From NCBI GenBank assembly GCA_037044905.1, contig JBAOKB010000036.1:1-64000 (forward strand): 64,000 nt of DNA, in the 5' to 3' direction. Shown here piece after piece: positions 12,563 to 21,924 of the stretch. Position numbers and translations under genes: made by a program. Position 1 is the stretch's first letter. Each line of letters begins with the position of its first letter. The notes beneath the pieces are model-generated. The model did not search any database. It was given only the letters and a program-made list of their open reading frames with translations, and was not told the origin of the DNA. The DNA comes from Hortaea werneckii. Taxonomy: Eukaryota > Ascomycota > Dothideomycetes > Mycosphaerellales > Teratosphaeriaceae.

Positions 12563-14431
12563 TCATGTTCCATGCTCGCTCCTCGCCCAAGTCCTACCAT
12601 CGTCTCCAGACCCGACACGCCATCTCTCATCTAGTCCATGGATGTGAGCAACCTCAGTACCCTGCTGCTTTGCCATCAAAGTCTCTCCAACGGATCTTTG
12701 TGTACAAAGCTTCATCTGTGAATCTTGCTCGTACATGGCCAGACTTAATGTCTCCTCATCACGCTTAGATTGAGATGTTCTCTGATTAAAGAATGCAGGG
12801 TCTGGATTTGGGTCAAGCACACCTGTGAACCCCAATTCAAGCACGGCGTTTTCGACGCCAGCGTATAGGAATGGAGAAGAGGAAGAGGGCGATGCAAGTG
12901 AGTAGACTGAGCTCTCAAGAGAGCGTCGGGAAGCCCAATTACCGCGTGCTCCAGGCCCGGACGAGACATTGCTGGGCCGAAGGAAAAGGTTCCAATCGTT
13001 TACTGCACGATCGGCAAAATGACCATTTGCAGGGCCGAATGCAGTTCCTCGTATGAGTTCACCTGAAGAGCTAGGTGCAGCAGCATCAGAATAGTCATAG
13101 CACTTGGAGCCAAGACGCAAATCAAAGAATTTGAGAAGGCTGTGTCTGCTTCCGCCCACGACTAGCGTCTCTTGCCCCCTTGGAAGGAGAGAGTAGACTG
13201 CAGACTCATCGGTGAGATCCGAATAAATCATCTCAACATCTCTGCGACTTCGCATGTCGTGTAATCTGACTGCGCCGTCGTAAGCACCGGAAAGGAAGAC
13301 ATTGCCATCGACGCTCCCGCCTGCGGCGTTGTAAGGAGGTAGAGGGGCGATGGGATAGATGGATGAGCTTCGCTTTTTGCCTGCAGGTGCGACCGTGTCT
13401 TCGTCGCTTGGCTCGAATAAATCGTTCTGGAGGCTGAATTTGCGCACGGGTTCTTTGCTAAAGCCGGTTGGGAGGATTTCGTAGATATGCAGCGGCTCAC
13501 TCGAAGGTCCTATACCTGTAGCGATCCGATTGGGAGAGAGAAACTCAGAGGACCACACACGTTGCTGGTTTTTAATGTGGCCACCATTGGTCTGAGGTGG
13601 TCGAATATCGAGAGAGTCCGAAGGGGCGATCTTTCCAACAGATGGGTCTATGGGGTATAGGCTGACCCTGGAGTCGCCCATGTTGGCTACTAAGAGATCC
13701 TGGTCTGCCATGGGCCGATGGAGGAGAGAAGAAGAGCGCACGGGTTGTCCATTCGTGACGAGGTATGAAGTCGGGACATCTTCAGAGTCATCCTCGGGGA
13801 TCGATAGGATCCAAAGGTCTCCATTCGCCGTGCCACTAACTAGGCGCTGTACCTCACTATCCTGCTGGGCCTTCGGCCGCAGCAAGTGTAATGTTGTCAC
13901 ATCGTCTCTGCCTTCATATGCGCTCAACGGCCGGTATGTCGTCCAGGCAATATTCTCTTCGCTTCCTCGTCTCCGTTTCCGCCGTACGCAGACCTCAGCT
14001 CCAGCACTAAACGCTAGAACTTCCTCTCTTTCTTGCCAACTCTGCCCGACTTCCTCGTAGACATCCAGCTGAGGTGTAAACCCGATCGTCTGCCCCTTAG
14101 GCCTCTTCCATTTGTCAATCTTTTTGCCGCCTGGATAAACGGTAACATTGTCTCGGGGTTCAATGTAAGTGGTCACGAATCCGCGTCGATCCCATGCCTT
14201 GGAAAGTGTTGTCAATGTCCTCGCCGTGTGGGACTGATCTGGAGTATTCGCAGGGTGTAGAGAAGGGAAGCGCGTCCGATTGAAGGTCGTCCAACCGTCG
14301 GTGTCGACGGCATGTCCTAGGCTCTTGCTCGTGGCTCCTAGGTTTGCGACTGCATTTGCGGTAGGAAGATATTCGACGATGTGGTCCAGCAGCTCAGGCG
14401 GCAAATTAGTCAGGTTTCCCTTGCTCATCAT
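12563..14431 (-). CDS. F-box protein with WD40-like C-terminal repeats
   Basis: Single exon, 622 aa. I start at the first of two adjacent ATGs (14431), because it is immediately followed by the F-box. The F-box is LTNLPPELLDHIVEYL and the helices after it (about residues 7-45). The remainder has repeated hydrophobic strands and motifs such as GNVFLSGAYDGAVRLHDMRS and LVVGGSRHSLLKFFDLR that look like degenerate WD40 blades, so a beta-propeller is likely. Proteins of this type act as substrate receptors in SCF ubiquitin ligases by binding Skp1 through the F-box. The substrate is unknown. It is divergent from the P450 gene with a 322-bp shared upstream region. Confidence 0.85.
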   Translation of the reverse strand: MMSKGNLTNLPPELLDHIVEYLPTANAVANLGATSKSLGHAVDTDGWTTFNRTRFPSLHPANTPDQSHTARTLTTLSKAWDRRGFVTTYIEPRDNVTVYPGGKKIDKWKRPKGQTIGFTPQLDVYEEVGQSWQEREEVLAFSAGAEVCVRRKRRRGSEENIAWTTYRPLSAYEGRDDVTTLHLLRPKAQQDSEVQRLVSGTANGDLWILSIPEDDSEDVPTSYLVTNGQPVRSSSLLHRPMADQDLLVANMGDSRVSLYPIDPSVGKIAPSDSLDIRPPQTNGGHIKNQQRVWSSEFLSPNRIATGIGPSSEPLHIYEILPTGFSKEPVRKFSLQNDLFEPSDEDTVAPAGKKRSSSIYPIAPLPPYNAAGGSVDGNVFLSGAYDGAVRLHDMRSRRDVEMIYSDLTDESAVYSLLPRGQETLVVGGSRHSLLKFFDLRLGSKCYDYSDAAAPSSSGELIRGTAFGPANGHFADRAVNDWNLFLRPSNVSSGPGARGNWASRRSLESSVYSLASPSSSSPFLYAGVENAVLELGFTGVLDPNPDPAFFNQRTSQSKRDEETLSLAMYEQDSQMKLCTQRSVGETLMAKQQGTEVAHIHGLDERWRVGSGDDGRTWARSEHGT

Positions 14432-14753
14432 CGTAGATTGAAGGTGAATGCAATTAATTCTGAGCGAGAGTCGGCCCAGATGTACAATAGGCACCGGGCG
14501 CAGATGCGAGGAAAGTCCATCATTCACGTCCTGACTCAGTAGCTGGATTTTGACGTCACGCTGCAGGCTCGTGCGCTTTCACATGCCTTATCTCCTCCTT
14601 ATCGGTCCATGGCGGTTTGTGGGGTGTAGGGCGTGCCAACCCGCGGGTGTGGACTTCATCTGACTTTATAAACCCAAACGCAATCGTCTTCGCTACAGCA
14701 TCTCACTCGATTGTTTTGGGTTGCGGTGTTATCACCGCATTTCCGCTCCAGCA
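14432..14753. promoter_or_regulatory. Bidirectional promoter with Gcn4/AP-1 and CRE motifs
   Basis: This 322-bp spacer separates the divergent F-box and P450 genes. It contains TGACTCA (14532-14538), the consensus of Gcn4/AP-1 bZIP factors, and the palindromic TGACGTCA (14551-14558), the ATF/CREB consensus. A TATAAA box (14667-14672) lies 82 bp before the P450 ATG, on the P450 side. Motif matches are exact; their use in vivo is an inference. Confidence 0.55.
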
Positions 14754-16382
14754 ATGGCACTCCCCATGATTCCAATACTCGCATTACTTGCGCTTTTCCT
14801 CCATGCGATCTACCACGATATCATCTATCCATATTTCCTCTCACCTCTCTCTAAGATTCCCAACGCCCACTGGTCGGTGCCGATCTCGCGACTATGGATT
14901 TTATCGTACCGTCGAAGGGAGGAAGAAACGCCTGCCGTCCACGAAGCCCATCAACGCCTGGGGCCCGTTGTGAGGCTGGCGCCAAACGAGATTTCGGTCA
15001 ACAACGTTGACGGCGGCATCCGTAGTGTGTACGCAGGAGGTTACGAGAAAGGCGACTGGTATCTCAATGTCTTCTCCAACTACGGTGTCATGCCAATGTT
15101 TGCAATGCCAGACCACGGTCCCCACTCGAAAAGGAAACGGATGCTCAGCAACGTTTACGCCAAGTCTACTCTCCAGTCTTCTCCTAGTCTGAGAGCGATT
15201 AGTCACGCCATTCTCGATGAACGGTTGACGCCTCGTCTGAAAGACCTAAGCGCAAAGGGAGAATCCTTGGACTTCTACTATATCTTCGCTGCGCTCACCC
15301 ATGACTTCGTTTCCTCGTATATCTTCGGCCTGGGGAATGGTTCCGACTTCTTGCGTCAACCAGCAGAAGCGAAGAAGTTCTTCGATGACTTCAAAGCAAG
15401 ACAAAGGTACCAGTTCTGGCCACAAGAACTGCCCGGCCTCACCTCATTCCTCAGCAAAATCGGGCTACAATGGCTCCTAGTCCCTTCCTGGGTCGGTCCT
15501 GCAAACCGCGATATTGAAGCTATGATCCAGAAGATGTGCAACTCTGCAGAAGAAACTCTAGCCGAAGTGCCTGAAGAGGACCAAAAGCCCAACAAAGCCG
15601 GCGCGGAAATGCAAAACTGGCCAAACGTATATGCCCAGCTCCGCAATGCTCTGCTGAAGGACATCACCACCAACTGCATAGACGTTAAAATGTCTGTAGT
15701 AGAGCTGGTGGAGAGACAGAAGCTAGAGATGGCAAGCGAGATGCTTGATCATACACTGGCAGGTTTCGACACCTCTAGCATCGTACTCACTTTCTTTTCC
15801 TGGGAGATCAGCCGGCCCGAGCACGAGGGATGGCAGAAAAAACTCCGCCAAGAGCTCAAAGATGTACACGACATCCACGATGCCAAGGCAGTAGACGCCC
15901 TGCCACTTCTCCACGCAATGCTGATGGAGACCCTGAGACTCCACGCTGCTATCCCCGGCAACCAACCCCGCATCACGCCCCCATCTGCGACTCTAGGTGC
16001 GCCAGGCCACGAACTCACAGGTCTTCCCGCCGGCGTCAGAGTCCAAGCACAGGCGTGGTCTCTCCACCGCAACCCCGACGTCTTCCCAGAACCAGACACT
16101 TGGAACCCAGCACGCTGGCTGTCTCACGAGAGAGGGGGCACATCCAGCGAGGCCCAGCTCAAGGAGATGGGACGGTGGTTCTGGGCGTTTGGTAGCGGTG
16201 GACGCATGTGTGTGGGAAGCAACCTCGCTATGTTCGACATGAAAGCGATCATTGCGGCTATTTGGAGTCGGTTTGAGACTAAGGTCGATTATGCGGAGGG
16301 GATGGTGCACAGGGGCGGGTACGTGGCGGAGCCTGTGGGCAAGGAGGGCAAGTACTGCGTGCTCAAGTTGGGAGATGATTGA
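14754..16382 (+). CDS. Cytochrome P450 monooxygenase
   Basis: Single exon, 542 aa; the first ATG in frame is 14754. An N-terminal hydrophobic anchor (about 1-25) suggests ER membrane attachment. The I-helix oxygen-activation motif is AGFDTS at 336-341, the K-helix ExxR is ETLR at 392-395, the PERF-like region is PARW, and the haem loop is FGSGGRMCVG with the thiolate Cys at 486. All catalytic landmarks are intact. The family number and substrate cannot be assigned by eye. No backbone synthase, terpene cyclase or other pathway gene is adjacent, so a detoxifying or stand-alone oxidation role is as likely as secondary metabolism. It shares its upstream region with the F-box gene. Confidence 0.93.
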   Translation: MALPMIPILALLALFLHAIYHDIIYPYFLSPLSKIPNAHWSVPISRLWILSYRRREEETPAVHEAHQRLGPVVRLAPNEISVNNVDGGIRSVYAGGYEKGDWYLNVFSNYGVMPMFAMPDHGPHSKRKRMLSNVYAKSTLQSSPSLRAISHAILDERLTPRLKDLSAKGESLDFYYIFAALTHDFVSSYIFGLGNGSDFLRQPAEAKKFFDDFKARQRYQFWPQELPGLTSFLSKIGLQWLLVPSWVGPANRDIEAMIQKMCNSAEETLAEVPEEDQKPNKAGAEMQNWPNVYAQLRNALLKDITTNCIDVKMSVVELVERQKLEMASEMLDHTLAGFDTSSIVLTFFSWEISRPEHEGWQKKLRQELKDVHDIHDAKAVDALPLLHAMLMETLRLHAAIPGNQPRITPPSATLGAPGHELTGLPAGVRVQAQAWSLHRNPDVFPEPDTWNPARWLSHERGGTSSEAQLKEMGRWFWAFGSGGRMCVGSNLAMFDMKAIIAAIWSRFETKVDYAEGMVHRGGYVAEPVGKEGKYCVLKLGDD

Positions 16383-16903
16383 GGAGTTGTGAATGTACGT
16401 TTAATGCTAAGTCATTCGCGAATTGTGGTCTGGGAATTGACATAATTCAAATAGCGTAAGATTCAAAAATGCATAGACGTGCTAAGATCTTCTCGCGTGG
16501 TCCGGAGTAAACTGCAAAGCAAATGGAATCGAATTTGCTAGAGGGTTGCAGTATGCGGTGCAGAAAAGGTTGACAAGAGCGACACACGAGCATTGGGTCA
16601 CATTCACATTTAACGTTTGATGCACGCAGAAATTATTTACTACGACTTTGTTGGCTCATCAGTGAACAGTGACTTTTTATGACTCTTACGCTCAATGCAT
16701 TCACCTGCCCTTGCGCTAGCGGCCCCACATGTGGTCTGTGCGTGCGATTTCTCTGCCTGGTATGTGATTTGAGCTTCGCCTTTGCTCAGCCTCTCAACTT
16801 GCAATACTTTCTACCTTCAAACTCGACCAAGAGTACTACTCTCGATTTGCCAACGTCATCGAGAAACCGCAGAATAGTACCCCATCCGTCCACACACATC
16901 AAC
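16383..16903. other. Intergenic region
   Basis: 3' flank of the P450 gene and 5' flank of the BTB gene, both on the plus strand. No gene or clear element seen. Confidence 0.45.
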
Positions 16904-17812
16904 ATGTCTGCCCAGAAGAGCAGCAAACAAGCTCCAACCTCCGCGTTGAATCTATCCTTGAAGCAGTAAGTTTCTGTGCTACTCGTCTTGGACCTTCAAT
17001 CAGCGTTGCTCATTATCTCGCAGCTTCCTTGCTTCGGGGACCTATTCGGATTTGACCCTTGTTTGCGGCGGCAAGGAATTCTACGTTCACAAGATCATCC
17101 TCGATGCGCAATCCCCTGTTTTCCACAGTCTTCTCAGTGGAAACTTTCAGGTACGGCTCGCCAATTGATATATCTCCTTTTACTACTCTAACACATGTAT
17201 GTCCAGGAGACCGGGAAATCTCGTGTCGAAGTCCACGATGACCCGGAGGCGTTTGAAGTTCTCGTACATTACTTGTACAACTTCACGCTTCCAGAGAGCA
17301 CCTCAAGCGACTCGCGCTCCAAACCTGCCTTTGCCGTCCGCCTCTATGCCATCGCGGACAAATACAACGTCGAACCGCTACGCGACATGGCCGCGCAACG
17401 TCTCCGCAAGACGATCGACGTCCGCTCCGTCCCTTCCTTCGTCGAAGCTGTCCGTATGGTCGACGAGCTCACCCCGCCATCCGATAAGACGCTCTGGAAA
17501 ATCGTCCTACCACTCATGACAGGCAACATCACATTCCTGCTCGGCAACCAAGACTTTAGGGACTTGCTGCAGGACATGCCGCAACTCATGTACGAGTTGC
17601 TTGCTCACCTGGACCCTGGCTATTCAGAGAGATCCGAGGCTGCCAATCTCCAAGCGCAATTTCAGACCGGCAGCATGACGGGCAGCATACCTTTCCCTCG
17701 TCCGCGTGCTGCCTTTAGCGAAGACGAGGCCGACTCCCTGGATGACGGCGACGACTTGAGCCACTTCCCAGGCTACCATGGGACGTTCGGGGCTGGACGT
17801 CGTCTGGGTTGA
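16904..17812 (+). CDS. BTB/POZ domain protein
   Basis: Model: join(16904..16965, 17024..17150, 17207..17812), 264 aa. The BTB/POZ fold is recognised from YSDLTLVCGGKEFYVHKIIL and SPVFHSLLSGNFQE spanning the exon 2/3 junction (about residues 28-70), followed by the helical part with EAFEVLVHYLYNF and YAIADKYNVEPL. The C-terminal 60 residues are acidic and disordered-looking. Such small fungal BTB proteins dimerise or bind Cul3, or act as adaptors. No kelch, MATH or DNA-binding domain is present, so the partner is unknown. Confidence 0.9.
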
Positions 17813-18146
17813 GGCGACTGAGTCCTGTCGGGGCTCGGAAAGCGATGGAAGAGAAATGTAAGGTCGGGCGGGAAAAGGTGCTTTCTTCACAAGAGCGATA
17901 ATGGCAAAGATCATAATGAAGTGACTGCTCCGGAAGGTTTTGCAAAGGTGAAAGAAATCAAGTGTCTTCAATCGATTGTGGCTTGACCAAGGATTGTCCG
18001 CGGTCACCATGATAATGAGCAATGGCTATCCATATCCAACTCGCCTTTTAGCCCTCTGTTTTCGTGGAGTATCACAGCGGTGTCTCATGTCTGATACAGC
18101 TTTGCCTTTTAAAATACGTAAGTGTTTTGAATCTTCATCATGCGGT
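17813..18146. other. Convergent 3' spacer
   Basis: About 330 bp between the stop codons of the BTB gene (plus strand) and the unrecognised gene on the minus strand. Presumably both 3' UTRs. Nothing else seen. Confidence 0.45.
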
Positions 18147-18986
18147 TTAGCAGTGTTGGTTGGATGACTTCTGCATCTCTGCTAGCTCATTCTCATCTAT
18201 GGATCCGGCATCTAATAAAGTGAGTAGCTCACCGGCCTCCTCACAGGACAGCTGTACTGACTTTCGCGACTCCGCGAAGACGATTTCAACCTGGCTTGAT
18301 TTAACGCTCGGCTCCCTGACACAAATGAACAATTCACCTTGCCAGTCCTTCTCCAACTTCCACTTGTTAAAGTGTTCCACGAATTCTTCCGTCTTGTCGG
18401 TATTGACGCCTTCCCACTCCGCAAGAACGGTGGCGGTCTCACCGTGGCTACTCTGGACGCCTTCATGGATCCTTTCAACAACCTGTGTCACATCGCGCCG
18501 ACTGGTTGGACTTGGATCTACGAGCACCGCAAAAGCTCTGCGGCGATCCACTGGCACAGTAACCGACGCCTTCACGTCGTCTTGCCAATCGGTATTGTCT
18601 ATGTTCAGTGACGGCAATGTATAACAGGCTTTATGCGCCTTCATTCTCACTGCATCCGGGGCACCTTGAAAATCCAAGTTGACGACAAGAAGACCGTTCG
18701 TTTCTATGTCTTTTCGGTCTGCAATTAGAAGGATTCGCTGATTGACGTCTTTTCGGCCCTCGTGAAAATGAATTACGTCCTCGGGTCGGGTGCCGGTGAA
18801 GGACTGGACTTTTCAGGCGTCTGCCTCAACATCGGCTGGCTCGGTCGAATCAGTCGAAGGGCATTAGAATAAGGCACGTATGTATCACAACGCACCACAA
18901 ACGAGTTGGACTTTCACGAGTAGCTCCAAATCTGCTCCGACGCCTTCAATGTTGTACAGAGCGAATGGGCGGAAGTCATCGGACAT
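18147..18986 (-). CDS. Unrecognised 250-aa protein (two-exon model)
   Basis: Model: complement(join(18147..18808, 18896..18986)), 250 aa. The large exon alone has no usable ATG. A short first exon begins with an ATG at 18986 (MSDDFRPFALYNIEGVGADL) and joins in frame across an 87-nt intron with a GTGCGT donor and an AAAAG acceptor. A second acceptor five bases downstream, paired with an earlier donor, would also keep frame. Composition is balanced and soluble-looking, with no signal peptide or membrane segment. A run of alternating hydrophobic residues (QRILLIADRKD, NGLLVVNLDFQG, RRRAFAVLVD) suggests an alpha/beta fold. I do not recognise the family. The gene is convergent with the BTB gene. 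Confidence 0.6.
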
Positions 18987-19709
18987 CCTGACTGATCCTT
19001 GAAGACTTGTAGATGAAACGACTATGATGGATTTTGCTATGGCTGTCACACCTCGAACAGATGAGCATTGCGTTGGAACCCAGTACTCTCAAGTCTCTCG
19101 TCGAGTTCAAGCTGCAGTGAAAATGCCTTAGGCATGATCGGAGTGATTCTTAAGTGTCAAGTTTTGCTCATGCTTTCACGGCTCGCAAGGGTCGATAAGC
19201 ATTCGCAAAGTGATCAGCAATCTACGTGTTGACATGCCTTTGCTACTGCTCGGCCGCTTTCCAGCAGGAGCTGAAGAGATTCAAAGTCTCCGGGGCGTCT
19301 GTCTCGGTGTCACTAAAGTGCGTTGCAGGACAAGGGGATGCAGACCATCATTGAAGTTGTACGAAAAGCCATGATTGATTTCCAGTGTGACCTTTCGGCG
19401 CCGGTGTTGCACAGCCATCGTACAGAGCACTTTTCACCTTTTTCAGTCACCAATACTTCCATAATTGTCCGCCAAACGCCAATGTAGCGTCGTTGCAAGA
19501 TGACTCTTCGAAGACTTTGGTCGCTTTAATTTACAAAGATGCAACATGGCTTGAAAGTCTCCATGGCGTCGTGTAATACATCCATTTCGCAAGGCAAGTG
19601 ATAAAGTGGCGAACGATTAAGCCATAAAGGCTGAGCATGATGCTTTCAACATCTTCTGGCTGCCTGCAACCCTTTCGGTCTGCTCTCGGTCTTTTCAGAC
19701 CTCGCCACC
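18987..19709. other. Divergent spacer before RNase-like gene
   Basis: About 720 bp between the divergent starts of the unrecognised gene and the RNase-like secreted gene. No further gene supported; presumed promoters of both. Confidence 0.45.
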
Positions 19710-20344
19710 ATGAAGCTCTCGAGCGTTAACAACTTTGCTCTAACGGTCGTCACCGCCATTGCTATTCCGAGATTGAATCTGCTCGCTCGCGAAGATCCAA
19801 GCTATGTCCCAGTAACATTCGTGGATGCTCCCAATGGCAACATCACGTGTGGTCAGCCGGTAATCATAGCTTCGCTTTTTTCTTCAGTCTACTAACCATA
19901 GGGATAGGCGATGTCGTCTATACCGAACAGGACATCTATCATGCCGTGGCCTGGGGCACACTCCTCCAAGACGCCGACCAGACCCGTGGCAGTAAACCGC
20001 GACCGTCATAGGCATTCGATCTCGCCTCTTCCGCTAATTGAATGACAGATGCCAATTTCCCACACCCGTTCATCCATGGCGAGGTCTTCGGTCTTCCCAA
20101 CAAGTGCGGCGAAGTTGGGGATCCGAATCTGCAAGAATATCCAGTGGAGCAAGGTTGGATGTATAATGGCACTGCATTGAATGACACCAGGAACTTTGAT
20201 CGTGTAGTGTACTTGCATACCAAGGGAGAAATGGACAGCTTGTACAACCATCCTCAGGCGACGTTTTGTGGGGTTGTGACGAAGACATGGGCGCCGGGCA
20301 AAGGACTGGTACTCTGCACCTGGGAGGGCTGTTGCGATCCCTAG
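19710..20344 (+). CDS. Secreted RNase T1/N1-like protein with a substituted catalytic His
   Basis: Best model: join(19710..19851, 19908..19991, 20049..20344), about 173 aa. It has a hydrophobic leader, then an N1/T1 guanyl-RNase-like core: TCG near the first Cys, FPHPF, QEYPV, DRVVYL and GVVTKT. Against RNase T1 the catalytic His40, Glu58 and Arg77 equivalents are present (codons at 20063, 20135 and 20201). The His92 equivalent is Lys (codon 20282-20284). The first splice junction is uncertain: the frame-keeping donor is GTCAGC, while the stronger GTAATC donor 8 bp downstream breaks the conserved frame, so a damaged gene is possible. Family known: extracellular guanyl-specific RNases and RNase-like effectors. 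Here catalysis may be weakened or lost. Confidence 0.7.
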
Positions 20345-20582
20345 TTGATGAGGGATAATCCGGAAGACAGCTTAAGCCCGAGATCAATCGAAAGAATGCT
20401 GAAACACCTGGACAAGCTACTTTGCCGCATCACAAAATATTGAAATTTCCTTTTCTCACTTTCATCTCTCTCGCTCTTATTAGACACGAAAGTCCAATCC
20501 TCTCCCAAAAGGACCCTTTCCTAAGATGTCTTCCTTCCTAATCCTTCTGGTCACCTAATAGGCATTAGACCACCAAACCCTC

Positions 20583-20618
<36 letters not shown>

Positions 20619-20644
20619 TTACCCAACCCTTCCCTCAGGCTACC
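20345..20644. other. Convergent spacer with poly-C tract
   Basis: Exactly 300 bp between the RNase-like gene and the 3' end of the RidA gene. Its main content is the 32-base C run listed separately. Otherwise pyrimidine-rich, no gene. Confidence 0.5.
20584..20615 (+). repeat. Homopolymer (C)32
   Basis: Thirty-two consecutive C on the plus strand, about 30 bp past the stop codon of the minus-strand RidA gene. If transcribed in that gene's 3' UTR it would be a G run. Confidence 0.95.
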
Positions 20645-21103
20645 TTACAAAGCCGCCACGCACTGGATCTCAACCTCATAAAGCACAAACGGATTCGCCA
20701 GACTATCAACTCCAATATAAGTATCAGGCGGGGGCAAACTCCCCTCCCCCTCCGTACTCCGCCACCACTGACAAAAGATCCTCTCGCGGGCTTCGAAATC
20801 CTCAGGACTCCGCGACTGCAATTTCACCACGTACTGGCGATTCGAGACGATGTCCCGTTTAGTGACGCCGGCTGCCGCGAGGCATTTGTCGACGTTTGCG
20901 AGGGCCGCGCGGACTTGATCCGGGAAGGATGGGATGTGGTCTGAAGATGTGGCGGTGGGTGGGACGCCGACTTGGCCGGCGAGGGAGACCAGGCGGTGCG
21001 TGCTGGAGATGGGTACGCTGCTTATGTGGGAGTAGGATGGGACTTGAGGCGGATGCCCTTCGGGGTTGAAGATGTGGACTTGGGAGGAGGGTGGCGGAGA
21101 CAT
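20645..21103 (-). CDS. RidA/YjgF/YER057c family protein
   Basis: Single exon, 152 aa. The chorismate-mutase-like Rid fold is suggested by the N-terminal HISSVPISSTHRLVSLAGQVG segment, the DQVRAALANVDKCLAAAGVTKRDIV helix, and the C-terminal strand NPFVLYEVEIQCVA. RidA proteins hydrolyse reactive 2-imino acids or enamines released by PLP enzymes and amino acid oxidases; many subfamilies have other or unknown activities. The arginine that binds the carboxylate in true RidA deaminases (before the last VEIE-type strand) is not evident here, where the strand begins FVLYEVEI. So it may belong to another Rid subgroup. Confidence 0.85.
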   Translation of the reverse strand: MSPPPSSQVHIFNPEGHPPQVPSYSHISSVPISSTHRLVSLAGQVGVPPTATSSDHIPSFPDQVRAALANVDKCLAAAGVTKRDIVSNRQYVVKLQSRSPEDFEARERIFCQWWRSTEGEGSLPPPDTYIGVDSLANPFVLYEVEIQCVAAL

Positions 21104-21924
21104 TGCAACTTTTTTTTTCTTTTTTTTGAATTTCCTGTTCCCTGGAAATTGTTTCCGCTGAAGGTATTGACGTCGTAGACGCTTCTTGATTTGTGGTTTG
21201 ATAATGTGTTAGAAAGCACCAAATATAGAGGTGGCCAGCGAACCTGAAGTTGCAACTCCACCTCATTCATGACATCGCCAATGCACGAAACCTTAGTCAG
21301 CGGCCAACTCTATTCTGATACCGAGTGCCTATATGATAGGCGATAAAGGCCAAGGGAAGCAACTCCGAGACACGATGAGGCATAACTCAGATGAAGTCGC
21401 CTGCTGCTTCGGTTGATATCAAGACCAGGAAAAGGGAGCGGAGAAGGAAAGGAAGGAAGAGGGGTGGGCTCACAACATTGAGGAGAAACAAATCAACATC
21501 CCGTTCCTCCCGCCAATCCAACCTGACCCAACAGGAGTCGGTCATAAAAAGGCAGGACAACAAATAGAAGGATTATTACATCTCCATCGTACAGTCTACT
21601 TGAATAAAAACAAACCAAACCAATTTCCCCGGGTATCAAGAGCTTTCTTTCGCTTCCCCTTCTTTCATCATCATCATCCGAGCCGTCTGTCTGGGTACGA
21701 CACTTATTTGAAAACCACCGATAAAACCAGAAAAGGGGGAAAGAGAAGACAGAGAAGAGAAAGGGTCTCGCTCCTCATCACACACTGAAAACGCCTTCTT
21801 CCCACAAAAAGGGGGTCCAGAAGGACTTGTCGTCTTCCACCAGTGCAGTTCCTCCCCCGTAATAGCAGCGAAGCCCATAACCCACGAGCTTGCGCGGAAA
21901 TGGAGAGGAAAAGAAAAGGAGGAA
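21104..21924. other. Intergenic region between RidA and Sas3-like genes
   Basis: Holds the RidA promoter side, with a T-rich run just before its ATG (about 21111-21128), and the 3' flank of the acetyltransferase gene. No gene supported. Confidence 0.45.

Noticed and set aside
14721..14753. Upstream extension of the P450 start
   Set aside because: The extended frame would begin at TTG; the first ATG is at 14754 and directly precedes the membrane anchor.
1121..16382. Secondary-metabolite cluster from laccase, permease, oxidase and P450
   Set aside because: No polyketide, peptide, terpene or other backbone enzyme, no cluster-type transcription factor, and spacers are long.
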